A stretch of DNA of 34,384 nt, taken from assembly GCA_016124615.1 (NCBI GenBank), contig WGNF01000009.1, forward strand, positions 1 through 34,384. Reading direction: 5' to 3'. Below are positions 14,795 to 24,059 of the stretch, in pieces. The notes under the pieces are model-generated. The model did not search any database. It was not told the DNA's origin and saw nothing but the letters and a program-made list of their open reading frames with translations. Positions within the stretch are counted from its first letter, which is position 1; every line of letters begins with the position of its first letter. Origin of the DNA: Paracoccaceae bacterium (GTDB lineage Bacteria > Pseudomonadota > Alphaproteobacteria > Rhodobacterales > Rhodobacteraceae). Made by a program: the position numbers and the translations under genes.

Positions 14795-16701
14795 AGCGCG
14801 AGGCGCAGGCGCAGGAAGCCGCCGGGCGCGGGGCCAACCTCGGTAATGCCGCGGGCGGCGACTTCGGGCAGGTGGGCGCGCGCGCCGGGGCCGGTGTCGA
14901 ACAGCACCGAGGTGCCGGGCATCGGGACAAAGCGCCATGTTGCGGGCACCGGCGGCACGATGGTGCCGAGCGCATGGATATGGCGGATCAGGATATCGCG
15001 GTTGGTGTCGGGGCTGGTGAAGACGGTCGTTTCCACCCGCGCACCGGGGAAATCGCCGCCGCCGCCCGCGCGGTAGTTGTTGGTGGCGACGATGAAGCTG
15101 TCGGTGTCGGCGACCGGGCGGCCATCGTGGCAAAGCCCGGTGATGCGGTGCGCGTCTGGCGCGACGAGGTGGCCGGGCAGGTCGTAGCGCGCGGGTTGGC
15201 CAAGATCGACGCAGTAGGTGACGCCCGCGATGACGTCGTAATTGTAGTTCGGAAAACGCGGGTCGATCAGCATCTGGTCGGGCTGGCCCGGCAGGATGCG
15301 GTTGTAGAGCCCGGCGGATCGTTCCAGCCACTCGCGCAGTTCGGCCCCGGTCACGCGGACGGCGCGGACCGTATTGGGGTAGATGTAGAGGTCGGCCGCG
15401 TTCTTCAGCGCCAGATCGCCTGCGGGGATGTCGGTGTAATAGTCCGGTCCGCCGCGCCCGCCGGACTTGAACGGCCCGGCGGCGGAAAGCACGGGCACGC
15501 CTTCGTGCTGCGTGCCCTGCAGCATTTCGGCGACATAGGCCCGCTGCGCCTCGGCCACGATCTGAACCGAAGGGTCATCGACGACGAGGGCGAAATAGCT
15601 GGTCAGCGGCGCGGTCAGGCGGCCGATCGGGCGGCGGATGTAGGCCAGCGTTTCCGCATGGGCGGCGCGGGCGGCATCGAGCACGGCGGGGGCGCTGGCG
15701 ACCGTGGCGACAAGCGCGCCGCTGGCGTCGCGGCGGGCGATAGCGCGCGCCTCGCTGGCCGAGGCGGTCACCTGCCAGCCTTCGGCGCCCCGTGTCAGCA
15801 ACAGGTCGATGACGCCGATATGCGAGCCCCAGAACCCGGCCATCACGGCGGGCCTGCCGCCCGCGGTGCCGCGCAGGGTGTCGAGGCCGGGCTGGCCGTC
15901 GAAATCATCGGAGGGAAAGACGCGGTGGGTGTGCCCGGCGATGATGGCGTCGATGCCGGGGACGCGGGCGAGGGCGGTGGCGGCGTTTTCCATTCCTTCG
16001 ACCGGGTCGGGGGCGCCAAGGCCGGAATGTGCCAGCGCGATGACAAGGTCGGCGCCCGCCGCGCGCAGTTCCGGCACCCGCGCGGCGGTGGTGGCGACGA
16101 TGTCGCGCACGGTGACGTGGCCGGACAGGATGTGGTGATCCCATTGCAGGATCTGCGGCGGGGTGAAGCCGATCACGCCGATTCGCACGCTATGGGTCTG
16201 GCCCGCCCCGTCGGTGACCCTGCGGTCGAGCAGAACGAAGGGCGGCACCAATGTGCGGTCGTCGGACGGGGTCGGGCCGGGGTTGATGACGACATTGGCC
16301 GAGACGATCGGAAAGGGCGCGGTGGCCAGCGACTTGGCGAGGAAATCGAGGCCGTAGTTGAATTCGTGGTTGCCGAGCGTGGAGGCTTCGATCCCCGCCG
16401 CCGCCATTGCGGCCAGCACCGGATGAACCTCTGCCGAACGCAGGCCGTGTTCATAGGCCATGTAGTCGCCCAGCGGATTGCCCTGCAGGAAATCGCCGTT
16501 GTCGAGCACCAGCGTGTTGGGCGCCTCGGCCCGCGCCTCGGCGATCAGGGTGGCGGCGCGGGCGAGGCCGACACTGTCCGTCGGGCGGTCGGCGAAATAG
16601 TCGTAGGGGACCAGGTGGGCGTGCAGGTCGGTGGTGGCGATCAGACGCAGATGAACCTGCCCGCCATCACGATGGGCCGGGAAGGGGTGCGGTGCGGTCA
16701 C
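14791..16701 (-). CDS. cpdB: 2',3'-cyclic-nucleotide 2'-phosphodiesterase/3'-nucleotidase, CpdB-like
   Basis: A 636-aa calcineurin-like metallophosphatase plus 5'-nucleotidase C-terminal domain. Metal motifs are intact: TDLHAH (24-29), DNGDFLQG (67-74), GNHEFNYG (110-117), the ALAHSGLG segment and AGHTHRVFP. The C-terminal substrate domain shows NNYRAGGGGDFPG. E. coli CpdB is periplasmic, but here the start (GTG at 16701, AGGAGA upstream) gives MTAPHPFPAHRDGGQVHLRL with no signal peptide, and I see no in-frame start further upstream that adds one. The enzyme may thus be cytoplasmic. It would hydrolyse 2',3'-cyclic nucleotides such as those released by RNases. It is divergent from nudC. Confidence 0.93.
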   Translation of the reverse strand: MTAPHPFPAHRDGGQVHLRLIATTDLHAHLVPYDYFADRPTDSVGLARAATLIAEARAEAPNTLVLDNGDFLQGNPLGDYMAYEHGLRSAEVHPVLAAMAAAGIEASTLGNHEFNYGLDFLAKSLATAPFPIVSANVVINPGPTPSDDRTLVPPFVLLDRRVTDGAGQTHSVRIGVIGFTPPQILQWDHHILSGHVTVRDIVATTAARVPELRAAGADLVIALAHSGLGAPDPVEGMENAATALARVPGIDAIIAGHTHRVFPSDDFDGQPGLDTLRGTAGGRPAVMAGFWGSHIGVIDLLLTRGAEGWQVTASASEARAIARRDASGALVATVASAPAVLDAARAAHAETLAYIRRPIGRLTAPLTSYFALVVDDPSVQIVAEAQRAYVAEMLQGTQHEGVPVLSAAGPFKSGGRGGPDYYTDIPAGDLALKNAADLYIYPNTVRAVRVTGAELREWLERSAGLYNRILPGQPDQMLIDPRFPNYNYDVIAGVTYCVDLGQPARYDLPGHLVAPDAHRITGLCHDGRPVADTDSFIVATNNYRAGGGGDFPGARVETTVFTSPDTNRDILIRHIHALGTIVPPVPATWRFVPMPGTSVLFDTGPGARAHLPEVAARGITEVGPAPGGFLRLRLAL

Positions 16702-16847
16702 GTCGTCTCCTGCATGGGCGGGTCCTGTTCCGGGCCCGTGCGGGGACTCTGTGCCATCGCGTCGCCGAGGTCCAGATCGGCGGGCCGAGGCGTTTGCGCT
16801 TGCCCGCCCGACGTGGCAGGAAAGGCGCGGCGGCTGGGGGTGTCAGG

Positions 16848-17804
16848 ATGCGGATTGCAGAGTCGGTGACGTTCGGCGGATCGGGTCTGGACCGCGCGGC
16901 GGCATTCAGGGGCGATGCGGCGCGTCTGGGCGAATTGCGAGCCGATCCTGCGGCGCGCGCCTGCGTCTGGTGGCGTGGCAAGCCGCTTCTGGCAGGCGAT
17001 GCGCTGGGGTTTGTGGCCCCCGATCACCCGGCGCTGGCGGATCAGGGCGAGGGGATGGTGTTTCTGGGCCTCGACGACGGCGCGCCGCGCTTTGCCGCCG
17101 ACATATCGGGCTGGGAGCCGCCCGAGGTCGATCCGGCCGAACTCGGCCGGTTTTTCGATGCGACCGAGCAGGCGCATCCGGCGTTCGACGGCATGCGGTT
17201 TGCCGAACTGCGCGCGGTGATGGCGCGACTGACCCCGCGCGAGGCGGAACTGGCCGCAATGGCGCGGGCGCTGCTGGGCTGGCACGCCCATCACGGGTTC
17301 TGCGCGAAATGCGGGGCGCGCAGCGACTGGGCGATGGCGGGATGGCAACGCGATTGCCCGGCCTGCGGCGCGCATCATTTCCCGCGCACCGACCCGGTGG
17401 TGATCATGCTGATCACCCGGGGCAATTCGGTGCTGATGGGTCGCTCGCCGGGCTGGCCCGAGGGGATGTATTCGCTGCTGGCGGGGTTCGTGGAGCCCGG
17501 CGAGACGATCGAGGCCGCGGTACGCCGCGAGGTTGCCGAAGAATCGGGCGTGAAAGTGGGGGCGGTGCGGTATCTGGCCAGCCAGCCCTGGCCGTTCCCG
17601 GCCTCGCTGATGCTGGGCTGTCAGGGCGATGCGGAAAGCGATGCGATCACCATCGACCCCGCCGAAATCGAGGATGCGCTGTGGCTGACCCGCGAAGAGA
17701 TGGTTGGCGTGATGGCAGGGTTGCACCCGCGCATCAAACCGTCGCGGCGTGGCGCAATTGCGCATTTCCTGATTGCAAACTGGCTGGCTGACCGTTTGGA
17801 TTGA
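16848..17804 (+). CDS. nudC: NADH pyrophosphatase NudC
   Basis: A 318-aa Nudix hydrolase. NudC splits NADH or NAD+ into NMN(H) and AMP and can remove NAD caps from RNA 5' ends. The zinc ribbon uses C152, C155, C170 and C173 (FCAKCGA, DCPACGA). The Nudix box is complete at about 213-235 (GFVEPGETIEAAVRREVAEE and SGV). The NADH-specific SQPWPFPxS motif is at about 245-253. The start ATG at 16848 gives MRIAESVTFGG; the frame stays open further upstream but without family similarity. An SRPBCC gene follows on the same strand after 46 bases. Confidence 0.95.
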   Translation: MRIAESVTFGGSGLDRAAAFRGDAARLGELRADPAARACVWWRGKPLLAGDALGFVAPDHPALADQGEGMVFLGLDDGAPRFAADISGWEPPEVDPAELGRFFDATEQAHPAFDGMRFAELRAVMARLTPREAELAAMARALLGWHAHHGFCAKCGARSDWAMAGWQRDCPACGAHHFPRTDPVVIMLITRGNSVLMGRSPGWPEGMYSLLAGFVEPGETIEAAVRREVAEESGVKVGAVRYLASQPWPFPASLMLGCQGDAESDAITIDPAEIEDALWLTREEMVGVMAGLHPRIKPSRRGAIAHFLIANWLADRLD

Positions 17805-17850
17805 GCCGGAAAAACAAGACCGTAGGTCAGCGGGGGCAGCCGCAAGCGTC

Positions 17851-18330
17851 ATGGACATTTCGACCCGAGAAGATATCGAGGCGCCCATCGCCTTCGTATT
17901 CGCCGACCTCAGCGATTTTGCCGGGTTCGAAAAGACCGCCCTGCGTCGGGGCGCCGAAGTGGCGCGCACCGATACCCTTGTGGCACCGGGGCGGGGGATG
18001 CAATGGCGCGCCACCTTCCCGTTTCGCGGCAAGCCGCGCCGGATGGTGCTGACGCTGGAGGATTACGCCCCGCCCGGCCGCATGCGGTTCGACATCGAGG
18101 CGAACAACCTGACCGGCGAGCTGACGGTCGATCTGGTGGAACTGTCGCGGCGGCAGACCCGGATGACGGTGAAGGTGAAGCTGAAGCCGCTGTCGCTGAC
18201 CGCGCGGGTGTTCGTGCAGTCGCTGCGGCTGGCCAAGACGCGCATCACCGACCGGATGCACAGCCGCGTGGCGCTGCACGCGGCCGACATCGCCGAACGC
18301 TACCGCCAGAGCCCGGCGGCGGCGCGCTGA
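17851..18330 (+). CDS. SRPBCC-fold protein
   Basis: A 159-aa protein beginning MDISTREDIEAPIAFVFADLSDF, the typical first strand and helices of the START/Bet v 1-like SRPBCC fold. Central strands include GMQWRATFPFRGKPRRM and MRFDIEANNLTGELTVDLVEL. A long C-terminal helix (LTARVFVQSLRLAKTRITDRM) would close the hydrophobic pocket. Such proteins bind small hydrophobic ligands; the ligand here is unknown. The ATG at 17851 is chosen because similarity starts there. It ends 4 bases from the convergent pheA stop with no terminator between them. Confidence 0.82.
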   Translation: MDISTREDIEAPIAFVFADLSDFAGFEKTALRRGAEVARTDTLVAPGRGMQWRATFPFRGKPRRMVLTLEDYAPPGRMRFDIEANNLTGELTVDLVELSRRQTRMTVKVKLKPLSLTARVFVQSLRLAKTRITDRMHSRVALHAADIAERYRQSPAAAR

Positions 18331-18334
18331 ACGG

Positions 18335-19168
18335 TCATTTCCGGCGCGGATCGGCGGGGTAGACCCCCAGCAGCGCCAGCGACGAGGTGAAGTAGCGCAG
18401 TTCCTCGAAGGCGAGCTTGAGGTTCGCGTCGTCGGGATGGCCCTCGATCTCGGCGTAGAACTGGGTCGCGGTGAATGACCCATCGACCATGTAGCTTTCC
18501 AGCTTGGTCATGTTCACGCCATTGGTGGCAAAGCCGCCCATCGCCTTGTACAGCGCGGCGGGGATGTTGCGGACGCGGAAGATGAAGCTGGTCATCATGC
18601 CCGAAGCGCCGCGCCGGGTGTAATCGGGCTCGCGCGCCATGATCAGGAAACGGGTGGTGTTGTTTTTCTGATCCTCGATATGGCGGGCGAGCACGTCGAG
18701 GCCGTAGATTTGCCCGGCCAATTCAGAGGCGAGCGCGGCGTGGGAAGGGTCGCCCGCCTCGGCCACCTCGCGCGCGGCGCGGGCGTTGTCAGAGCTTGCG
18801 CGCGGGCGGATGCCATGCGCTTTCAGGAAGCCCGCCGCCTGGGGCAGGATCACGACATGGCCGAACGCCTCGCGCACGTCCTCGACCCGGGCGCCGGGAA
18901 CGCCCAGCAGGTTGACGTGCACGCGCACAAAGGCCTCGTCGACGATGTGCAGGCCGGAATCAGGCAAAAGATGGTGAACGTCGGCGACGCGGCCATAGGT
19001 CGAGTTCTCGACCGCGATCATGCCAAGCTCGGCTTCGCCGTTCCGGACGGCCTCGATCGCGTCCTCGAATGTCGCGCAGGGCAGCGCTTCCATCGCCGGG
19101 CGCGCCTCGCGGCAGGCTTGGTGCGAGTAGGCTCCGGGCTCGCCCTGAAATGCAATTCGACCGACCAT
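18335..19168 (-). CDS. pheA: Prephenate dehydratase
   Basis: A 277-aa monofunctional prephenate dehydratase, converting prephenate to phenylpyruvate in phenylalanine synthesis. The catalytic domain shows GAYSHQA (12-18), ENSTYGRV (about 54-61), and the essential TRF motif (172-174, in KNNTTRFLIM). The C-terminal ACT domain (about 190-270) senses phenylalanine; its ESRP-like motif reads ESY (224-226). No chorismate mutase domain is fused, as is usual in alphaproteobacteria. The start is set at 19168 because MVGRIAFQGEPGAYS is the normal N-terminus. It is divergent from the cytochrome c gene with 120 bases between starts. Confidence 0.96.
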   Translation of the reverse strand: MVGRIAFQGEPGAYSHQACREARPAMEALPCATFEDAIEAVRNGEAELGMIAVENSTYGRVADVHHLLPDSGLHIVDEAFVRVHVNLLGVPGARVEDVREAFGHVVILPQAAGFLKAHGIRPRASSDNARAAREVAEAGDPSHAALASELAGQIYGLDVLARHIEDQKNNTTRFLIMAREPDYTRRGASGMMTSFIFRVRNIPAALYKAMGGFATNGVNMTKLESYMVDGSFTATQFYAEIEGHPDDANLKLAFEELRYFTSSLALLGVYPADPRRK

Positions 19169-19288
19169 GTCCTTCGCCTCACTCAACAAAGCCCGGGGCA
19201 GGGCGAATGGTCGCGCTAAGTATACCTTGAAACCGGCGAGGGGAAGCAGGTAGATAACGCGCAGACTTCGCATCAGACGGGAAGAGAC

Positions 19289-19798
19289 ATGTTCGACACG
19301 ATGACCTTCACGAAGATAGTGGGCGGCTTCTGCGGCGCTCTTCTGGTCTTCCTCCTGGGAAATTGGGCCGCTGGGGCGCTGTACACGTCGCAGGACGCTG
19401 GCGGCAAGCAAGCCTACAGCATCGCGACGGCCGACGCGACGGCTGCGCCCGCCGCATCCGCGGCGCCCGCGGCCGATTTCACGACGGTATATGCCTCGGC
19501 TGATGCCACCAAGGGCGCGAGCGTGTTCAACAAGTGCAAGGCCTGCCACAAGGTCGATGGCCAGAACGCCACCGGCCCGCACCTGAACGGTGTCGTCGGG
19601 CGCGTGGTGGCCTCGGTTGACGGGTTTGCCTACTCGGACGCGCTCAAGGGCCTTGGCGGCGACTGGACGCCGGATCGGCTGGACCAGTGGCTGACCAGCC
19701 CGAAGGCCTATGCGCCGGGCACCAAGATGGGCTTTGCCGGTCTCGACAAGGTCGAAGATCGCGCCAATGTGATCGCCTATCTCGCCTCGCTGAAGTGA
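19289..19798 (+). CDS. cycM: Membrane-anchored cytochrome c (c552/cy type)
   Basis: A 169-aa class I cytochrome c. One N-terminal membrane helix (IVGGFCGALLVFLLGNWAAG) acts as an uncleaved anchor, then an Ala/Pro-rich flexible linker (about 47-62), then the heme domain on the periplasmic side. Heme attachment is C83-x2-C86-H87 (KCKACHK), and M147 in GTKMGF is the sixth ligand. Paracoccus c552 and Rhodobacter cy have this build and carry electrons from the bc1 complex to terminal oxidases. The cbb3 oxidase at 29-32 kb is a plausible acceptor. GGGAAGAGAC precedes the ATG. A terminator follows at 19822. Confidence 0.92.
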   Translation: MFDTMTFTKIVGGFCGALLVFLLGNWAAGALYTSQDAGGKQAYSIATADATAAPAASAAPAADFTTVYASADATKGASVFNKCKACHKVDGQNATGPHLNGVVGRVVASVDGFAYSDALKGLGGDWTPDRLDQWLTSPKAYAPGTKMGFAGLDKVEDRANVIAYLASLK

Positions 19799-19821
19799 TC
19801 TGACCCGCAGCGCGGATCAGG

Positions 19822-19846
19822 GGCCGTCCCGTCGGGGGCGGCCTTT
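19822..19846 (+). terminator. Rho-independent terminator of the cytochrome c gene
   Basis: GGCCGTCCC (19822-19830) pairs with GGGGCGGCC (19835-19843), 9 bp with one G-U and a GTCG loop, followed by TTTCGTTT. Confidence 0.85.
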
Positions 19847-19948
19847 CGTTTGCGTGGCGACAAGGTTCACGCAAACTCAACTTGTAACCCGCGGGTCTGG
19901 CGCCTTAGCCTAGCCCAACCCGAAGCCTGTCCGCCGGAGGAAAAGACG

Positions 19949-21847
19949 ATGCAGCGCACCGCCCCCCATTCAACACCCGCGAAGCATCGGGTGGCCGGAT
20001 GGTTGTGCGGTCTGCTGGTGGCGCCGCTGCTGTGCCTGGGGCTGGCCGCGCCGGTTCAGGCCGACGACAGCGACGTGATTTCGTCCTGGGGCATCTCTCC
20101 CTTCGGCAACCTGAAGTATCCGGCGGGGTTCGCCCATCTTGATTACGTCAACCCGGACGCGCCCAAGGGCGGCGAGATTTCGGAATGGGCGCCGGGCGGG
20201 TTTGACAGCTTGAACCCCTATACGACCAAGGGCCGCGCCGCGGCGCTGTCGTCGATCTTCTTCGAAAGCCTGCTGACCGGCGTGGCGGATGAAACGAGCG
20301 CGCAATACTGCCTTGTCTGCAAGACGATCCAGTACCCGCCCGACCGGTCCTGGGTGATCTTCACCCTGCGACCCGAGGCGAAGTTTTCCGACGGCTCGCC
20401 GCTGACCGCCGATGATGTGGCGTTTTCCTTCAACCTCCTGCTGACCAAAGGCCTGCCCGATTTCCGCGCCGTGCTGGGGCAAGAGGTGCAAAGCGCCGAG
20501 GTGCTGGCACCCGACAAGATCAAGTTCACCTTCAAGCCGGGTTACCCGACGCGCGACCTGCCCGCGGCCGTGGGGCAGTTGCCGATCTTCTCGAAGGCGT
20601 TCTACGAGACCAACCACCGCGATTTCGAGGCGTCGAGCCTGGTACCGCTGCTGGGTTCGGGGCCCTATGTGCTGGACCACATGAACGTGGGGCAAAGCAT
20701 CGTCTACAAGCGCAACCCCGACTACTGGGGCCAGAACCTGCCGATCAATATCGGGCGCAACAACTTCGACACGATCCGGATCGAGTATTACGCCGACTAC
20801 AACGCCGCCTTCGAGGGCTTCAAGGGCGGCACCTACACGTTCCGGAACGAGGCGTCGTCGATCAAATGGGCGACCGGGTATACCTTCCCGGCGGTGCAGA
20901 GCGGCGCCATCAAGAAGGTGGAACTGCCTGACGGCACCATCGCCAGCGGCCAAAGCTTCATCTTCAACCTGCGCCGCCCGCAGTTCCAGGATCCGCGGGT
21001 GCGGCAGGCGATCGGGCTGATGTTCAATTTCGACTGGTCGAACGCCAAGCTGTTCTACGGCATCTACGCCCGCGTCAACTCGTTCTGGGAAAACAGCTCG
21101 CTGGCGGCCAGCGGCAAGCCGAGCGAGGCCGAACTGGCGCTGCTGCAACCGCTTGCGGCCGAATTGCCGCCGGGTGTGCTGACCGACGACGCCGTGATGG
21201 CGCCAACCTCGGGCGAGCGGCAGCTGGACCGGGCCAACCTGCGCAAGGCGTCGGATCTGCTGGATGCGGCGGGCTGGAAGGTCGGCACCGACGGCAAGCG
21301 CCGCAATGCCAAGGGCGAGATGCTGCGGGTCGAGTTCCTCGACAGCAATCAGGATTTCGACCGCGTCATCAATCCGTTCGTCGAAAACCTGCAGGCGCTG
21401 GGGGTGGATGCCCTTCTGACTCATGTCGACGATGCGCAAGAGACCATCCGCGAGCGCAGCTACGATTTCGACGTGATCACGGCACAGTTCCCGATGGATT
21501 ATGTGCCGGATTCCGGGCTGAAGCAGTATTTCGGCTCGGCCACGGCTGACATGTCCACCTTCAACAAGATGGGGCTGAAAAGCCCGGCGGTGGATGCGCT
21601 GATCGAGGATGTGCTGGCCGCCAAGTCGCAGGACGACCTGACCACCGCCGTTCACGCGCTGGACCGGGTGCTGCGGGCCGAGCGGTTCTGGATCCCGCAG
21701 TGGTACCGGAACAAGCATACCGTGGCCTATTACGACATCTACGACCACCCCGACCCGCTGCCGCCCTACGCGCTGGGGGAACTGGATTTCTGGTGGTACG
21801 ACGCGACCAAGGCCGCGGCGCTGAAGGCGTCGGGCGTGCTGCGGTAG
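19949..21847 (+). CDS. yejA: Peptide ABC transporter substrate-binding protein, YejA-like
   Basis: A 632-aa periplasmic binding protein of the SBP family 5. A signal peptide is visible (about 15-38, VAGWLCGLLVAPLLCLGLAA, cleavage after VQA). The mature part starts with SWGISPFGNLKYP and the HLDYVNPDAPKGG segment typical of the YejA/oligopeptide group. Further marks are FTLRPEAKFSDGSPLTADDVAFS and the C-terminal WFWIPQWYR-like region (FWIPQWYRNKHTVAYYD). E. coli YejABEF imports peptides including microcin C. The ATG at 19949 follows GGAGG at 9 bases; the frame is open further upstream but has no ribosome site. yejB starts 10 bases after the stop. Confidence 0.94.
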   Translation: MQRTAPHSTPAKHRVAGWLCGLLVAPLLCLGLAAPVQADDSDVISSWGISPFGNLKYPAGFAHLDYVNPDAPKGGEISEWAPGGFDSLNPYTTKGRAAALSSIFFESLLTGVADETSAQYCLVCKTIQYPPDRSWVIFTLRPEAKFSDGSPLTADDVAFSFNLLLTKGLPDFRAVLGQEVQSAEVLAPDKIKFTFKPGYPTRDLPAAVGQLPIFSKAFYETNHRDFEASSLVPLLGSGPYVLDHMNVGQSIVYKRNPDYWGQNLPINIGRNNFDTIRIEYYADYNAAFEGFKGGTYTFRNEASSIKWATGYTFPAVQSGAIKKVELPDGTIASGQSFIFNLRRPQFQDPRVRQAIGLMFNFDWSNAKLFYGIYARVNSFWENSSLAASGKPSEAELALLQPLAAELPPGVLTDDAVMAPTSGERQLDRANLRKASDLLDAAGWKVGTDGKRRNAKGEMLRVEFLDSNQDFDRVINPFVENLQALGVDALLTHVDDAQETIRERSYDFDVITAQFPMDYVPDSGLKQYFGSATADMSTFNKMGLKSPAVDALIEDVLAAKSQDDLTTAVHALDRVLRAERFWIPQWYRNKHTVAYYDIYDHPDPLPPYALGELDFWWYDATKAAALKASGVLR

Positions 21848-21857
21848 GGCGGGGCAG

Positions 21858-22949
21858 GTGGGCGCCTACATCCTGCGGCGGATATTGCTGATGATCCCGA
21901 CGCTGATCGGGATCATGGTGATCAACTTCACGCTGACCCAGTTCGTGCCGGGTGGCCCGGTAGAACAGATCATCGCCCGGCTGCAAGGGCAGGGCGACGC
22001 GTTCCAGAACATCGCGGGCGGCGGCGATGCCGGTGGCGCCGGGGCCAACCCGATGGCGATGAACGACAAATATCTGGGCGCGCGCGGCCTGCCGCCCGAA
22101 TTCATCGCCAGCCTGAACAAGCAGTTCGGGTTCGACAAACCGCCGTTGCAGCGGTTTGCCGACATGATGTGGAACTACCTGCACTTCGATTTCGGGCAAA
22201 GCTACTTCCGCTCGATCTCGGTGGTGAAGCTGGTCGAAGAAAAGCTGCCGGTGTCGATCTCGATCGGGCTCTGGACGACGCTGATCGCCTACATGGTCTC
22301 GATCCCGATGGGTATCCGCAAGGCGGTGAAGGACGGCTCGGCCTTTGACACCTGGACCAGCGGCGCGATCATCGTGGGCTACGCGATCCCCGGCTTCCTG
22401 TTCGCGATCCTGCTGCTGGTGCTGTTCGCGGGGGGGTCATATTGGCGCATCTTTCCCCTGCGCGGGCTGACATCTGATAACTGGAGCCAGCTGAGCATGA
22501 TCGGCAAGGTGCTGGACTATTTCTGGCACATCACGCTGCCGGTGATCGCCTCGACCATCTCGGGCTTTGCCACGCTGACGCTTTTGACCAAGAACAGCTT
22601 TCTGGACGAGATCAAGAAGCAATACGTGATGACCGCCCGCGCCAAGGGGCTGACGGAACGGCGGGTGCTTTACGGCCACGTCTTCCGCAACGCGATGCTG
22701 ATCGTGATCGCCAGCTTTCCCAGCGTCTTCGTCAGCGTCTTCTTCGGTGGCAGCCTGATCATCGAGACGATCTTCTCGCTCGATGGCATCGGGCGGTTGG
22801 GCTACGAGGCGGCGGTGGCGCGCGATTACCCGGTGATCTTCGGCACGCTCTTCGTGTTCAGCGTGATCGGGCTTGTGATGGGGCTGGCGTCCGACCTGAT
22901 GTATGTCTGGGTCGATCCCCGCATCGACTTCGAGACGCGGGAAACCTGA
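21858..22949 (+). CDS. yejB: Peptide ABC transporter permease, YejB-like
   Basis: A 363-aa inner-membrane permease of the DppB/OppB class. The N-terminus YILRRILLMIPTLIGIMVINF is the usual first membrane helix, followed by a large periplasmic region (about 30-130, longer than in OppB, as is normal for YejB). Later helices and the EAA loop (KQYVMTARAKGLTERRVLYG, then HVFRNAM) contact the ATPase. It starts at GTG 21858; a purine-rich GGGGCAG lies just before. yejE begins 3 bases after the stop, so the four genes form one operon. Confidence 0.95.
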   Translation: MGAYILRRILLMIPTLIGIMVINFTLTQFVPGGPVEQIIARLQGQGDAFQNIAGGGDAGGAGANPMAMNDKYLGARGLPPEFIASLNKQFGFDKPPLQRFADMMWNYLHFDFGQSYFRSISVVKLVEEKLPVSISIGLWTTLIAYMVSIPMGIRKAVKDGSAFDTWTSGAIIVGYAIPGFLFAILLLVLFAGGSYWRIFPLRGLTSDNWSQLSMIGKVLDYFWHITLPVIASTISGFATLTLLTKNSFLDEIKKQYVMTARAKGLTERRVLYGHVFRNAMLIVIASFPSVFVSVFFGGSLIIETIFSLDGIGRLGYEAAVARDYPVIFGTLFVFSVIGLVMGLASDLMYVWVDPRIDFETRET

Positions 22950-22952
22950 AGC

Positions 22953-24059
22953 ATGGCGCTGTCGGAACTGAACCGCCGCCGCTGGCGGAACTTTCGCGCA
23001 AACCGGCGGGCGCATTGGTCGCTGATGATCTTTGCGGTGCTGTTCGGCCTGTCGCTGTTCGCCGAGTTTCTGGCAAACGACCACCCGTTGCTGGTACGCT
23101 ACAAGGGCGCGTGGTTCAGCCCCGTGCTGCACTTCCATTCCGAGAAGGAATTCGGCGGCGATTTCGCCACCGAGGCCGTCTATCGCGACCCGGTGGTGCA
23201 GTGCCTGATCATCGCGGCGGGGAACGACGGGTGTTTCGACACCCCCGACAAGACCCGCGCGGCGGCCGAGACCGGGGTGATCGACGGCAAGGCGGTGCAA
23301 ACCGGGTTCATCCTCTGGCCGCTGATCCCCTATTCCTACAACACCGTGAACGACATTCAGGGCACCGCGCCATCGGCCCCCGACGCCCGGCACTGGCTGG
23401 GCACCGACGACACCGCGCGCGACGTGCTGGCGCGGGTGATCTACGGCTTTCGTCTGTCAGTGAGTTTTGCGTTGCTGGTCAGCCTGATCAGTTCGCTGAT
23501 CGGCATCACGGCGGGCGCGGTGCAGGGCTATTTCGGCGGGCTGGTGGACCTGATCTTTCAGCGCGTGATCGAAATCTGGGGATCAACGCCCAGCCTTTAC
23601 GTGATCATCATCATGGGCGCGGTATTCCAGATGAGCTTTGGCTTGCTGGTCGGGCTGATGGTGCTGTTCGGCTGGACCTCGCTTGTCCACGTGGTGCGGG
23701 CGGAATTCCTGCGGGCGCGCAACTTCGAATACGTCCGCGCGGCGCGCGCGCTGGGGGTGTCGAACGGCGTGATCATGTTGCGCCATGTGCTGCCGAACGC
23801 GATGGTGGCCACGCTGACCTTCCTGCCATTCATCGTCACCGGCGCAATCTCGGGCCTCGCGACGCTGGATTTCCTTGGCTACGGGTTGCCCGCCGCGCTG
23901 CCCTCGCTGGGCGAGCTGACGCTGGAAGCCAAGCAGAACCTGCAGGCGCCGTGGCTGGGCTTTACCGCCTTTTTTGCCTTCGCGATCATGCTGTCGCTGC
24001 TGGTCTTCATCTTCGAGGGCGTCCGGGATGCCTTCGACCCGCGAAAGACCTTTCGATGA
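22953..24059 (+). CDS. yejE: Peptide ABC transporter permease, YejE-like
   Basis: A 368-aa permease of the DppC/OppC class. The N-terminal LNRRRWRNFRANRRAHWSL and first helix are followed by a periplasmic insertion (about 45-130) typical of YejE. The segment HWLGTDDTARDVLARVIYGFR opens the transport domain, and the EAA loop reads FEYVRAARALGVSNGVIMLR. It pairs with YejB to form the channel. The stop overlaps the yejF start in ATGA (24056-24059), indicating translational coupling. Confidence 0.95.
   Translation: MALSELNRRRWRNFRANRRAHWSLMIFAVLFGLSLFAEFLANDHPLLVRYKGAWFSPVLHFHSEKEFGGDFATEAVYRDPVVQCLIIAAGNDGCFDTPDKTRAAAETGVIDGKAVQTGFILWPLIPYSYNTVNDIQGTAPSAPDARHWLGTDDTARDVLARVIYGFRLSVSFALLVSLISSLIGITAGAVQGYFGGLVDLIFQRVIEIWGSTPSLYVIIIMGAVFQMSFGLLVGLMVLFGWTSLVHVVRAEFLRARNFEYVRAARALGVSNGVIMLRHVLPNAMVATLTFLPFIVTGAISGLATLDFLGYGLPAALPSLGELTLEAKQNLQAPWLGFTAFFAFAIMLSLLVFIFEGVRDAFDPRKTFR

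Noticed and set aside
14266..16869. An 867-residue open frame on the plus strand across cpdB
   Set aside because: It covers the 3' part of the M24 gene and the antisense of cpdB; its Gly/Arg/Ala composition and lack of motifs mark it as a shadow.
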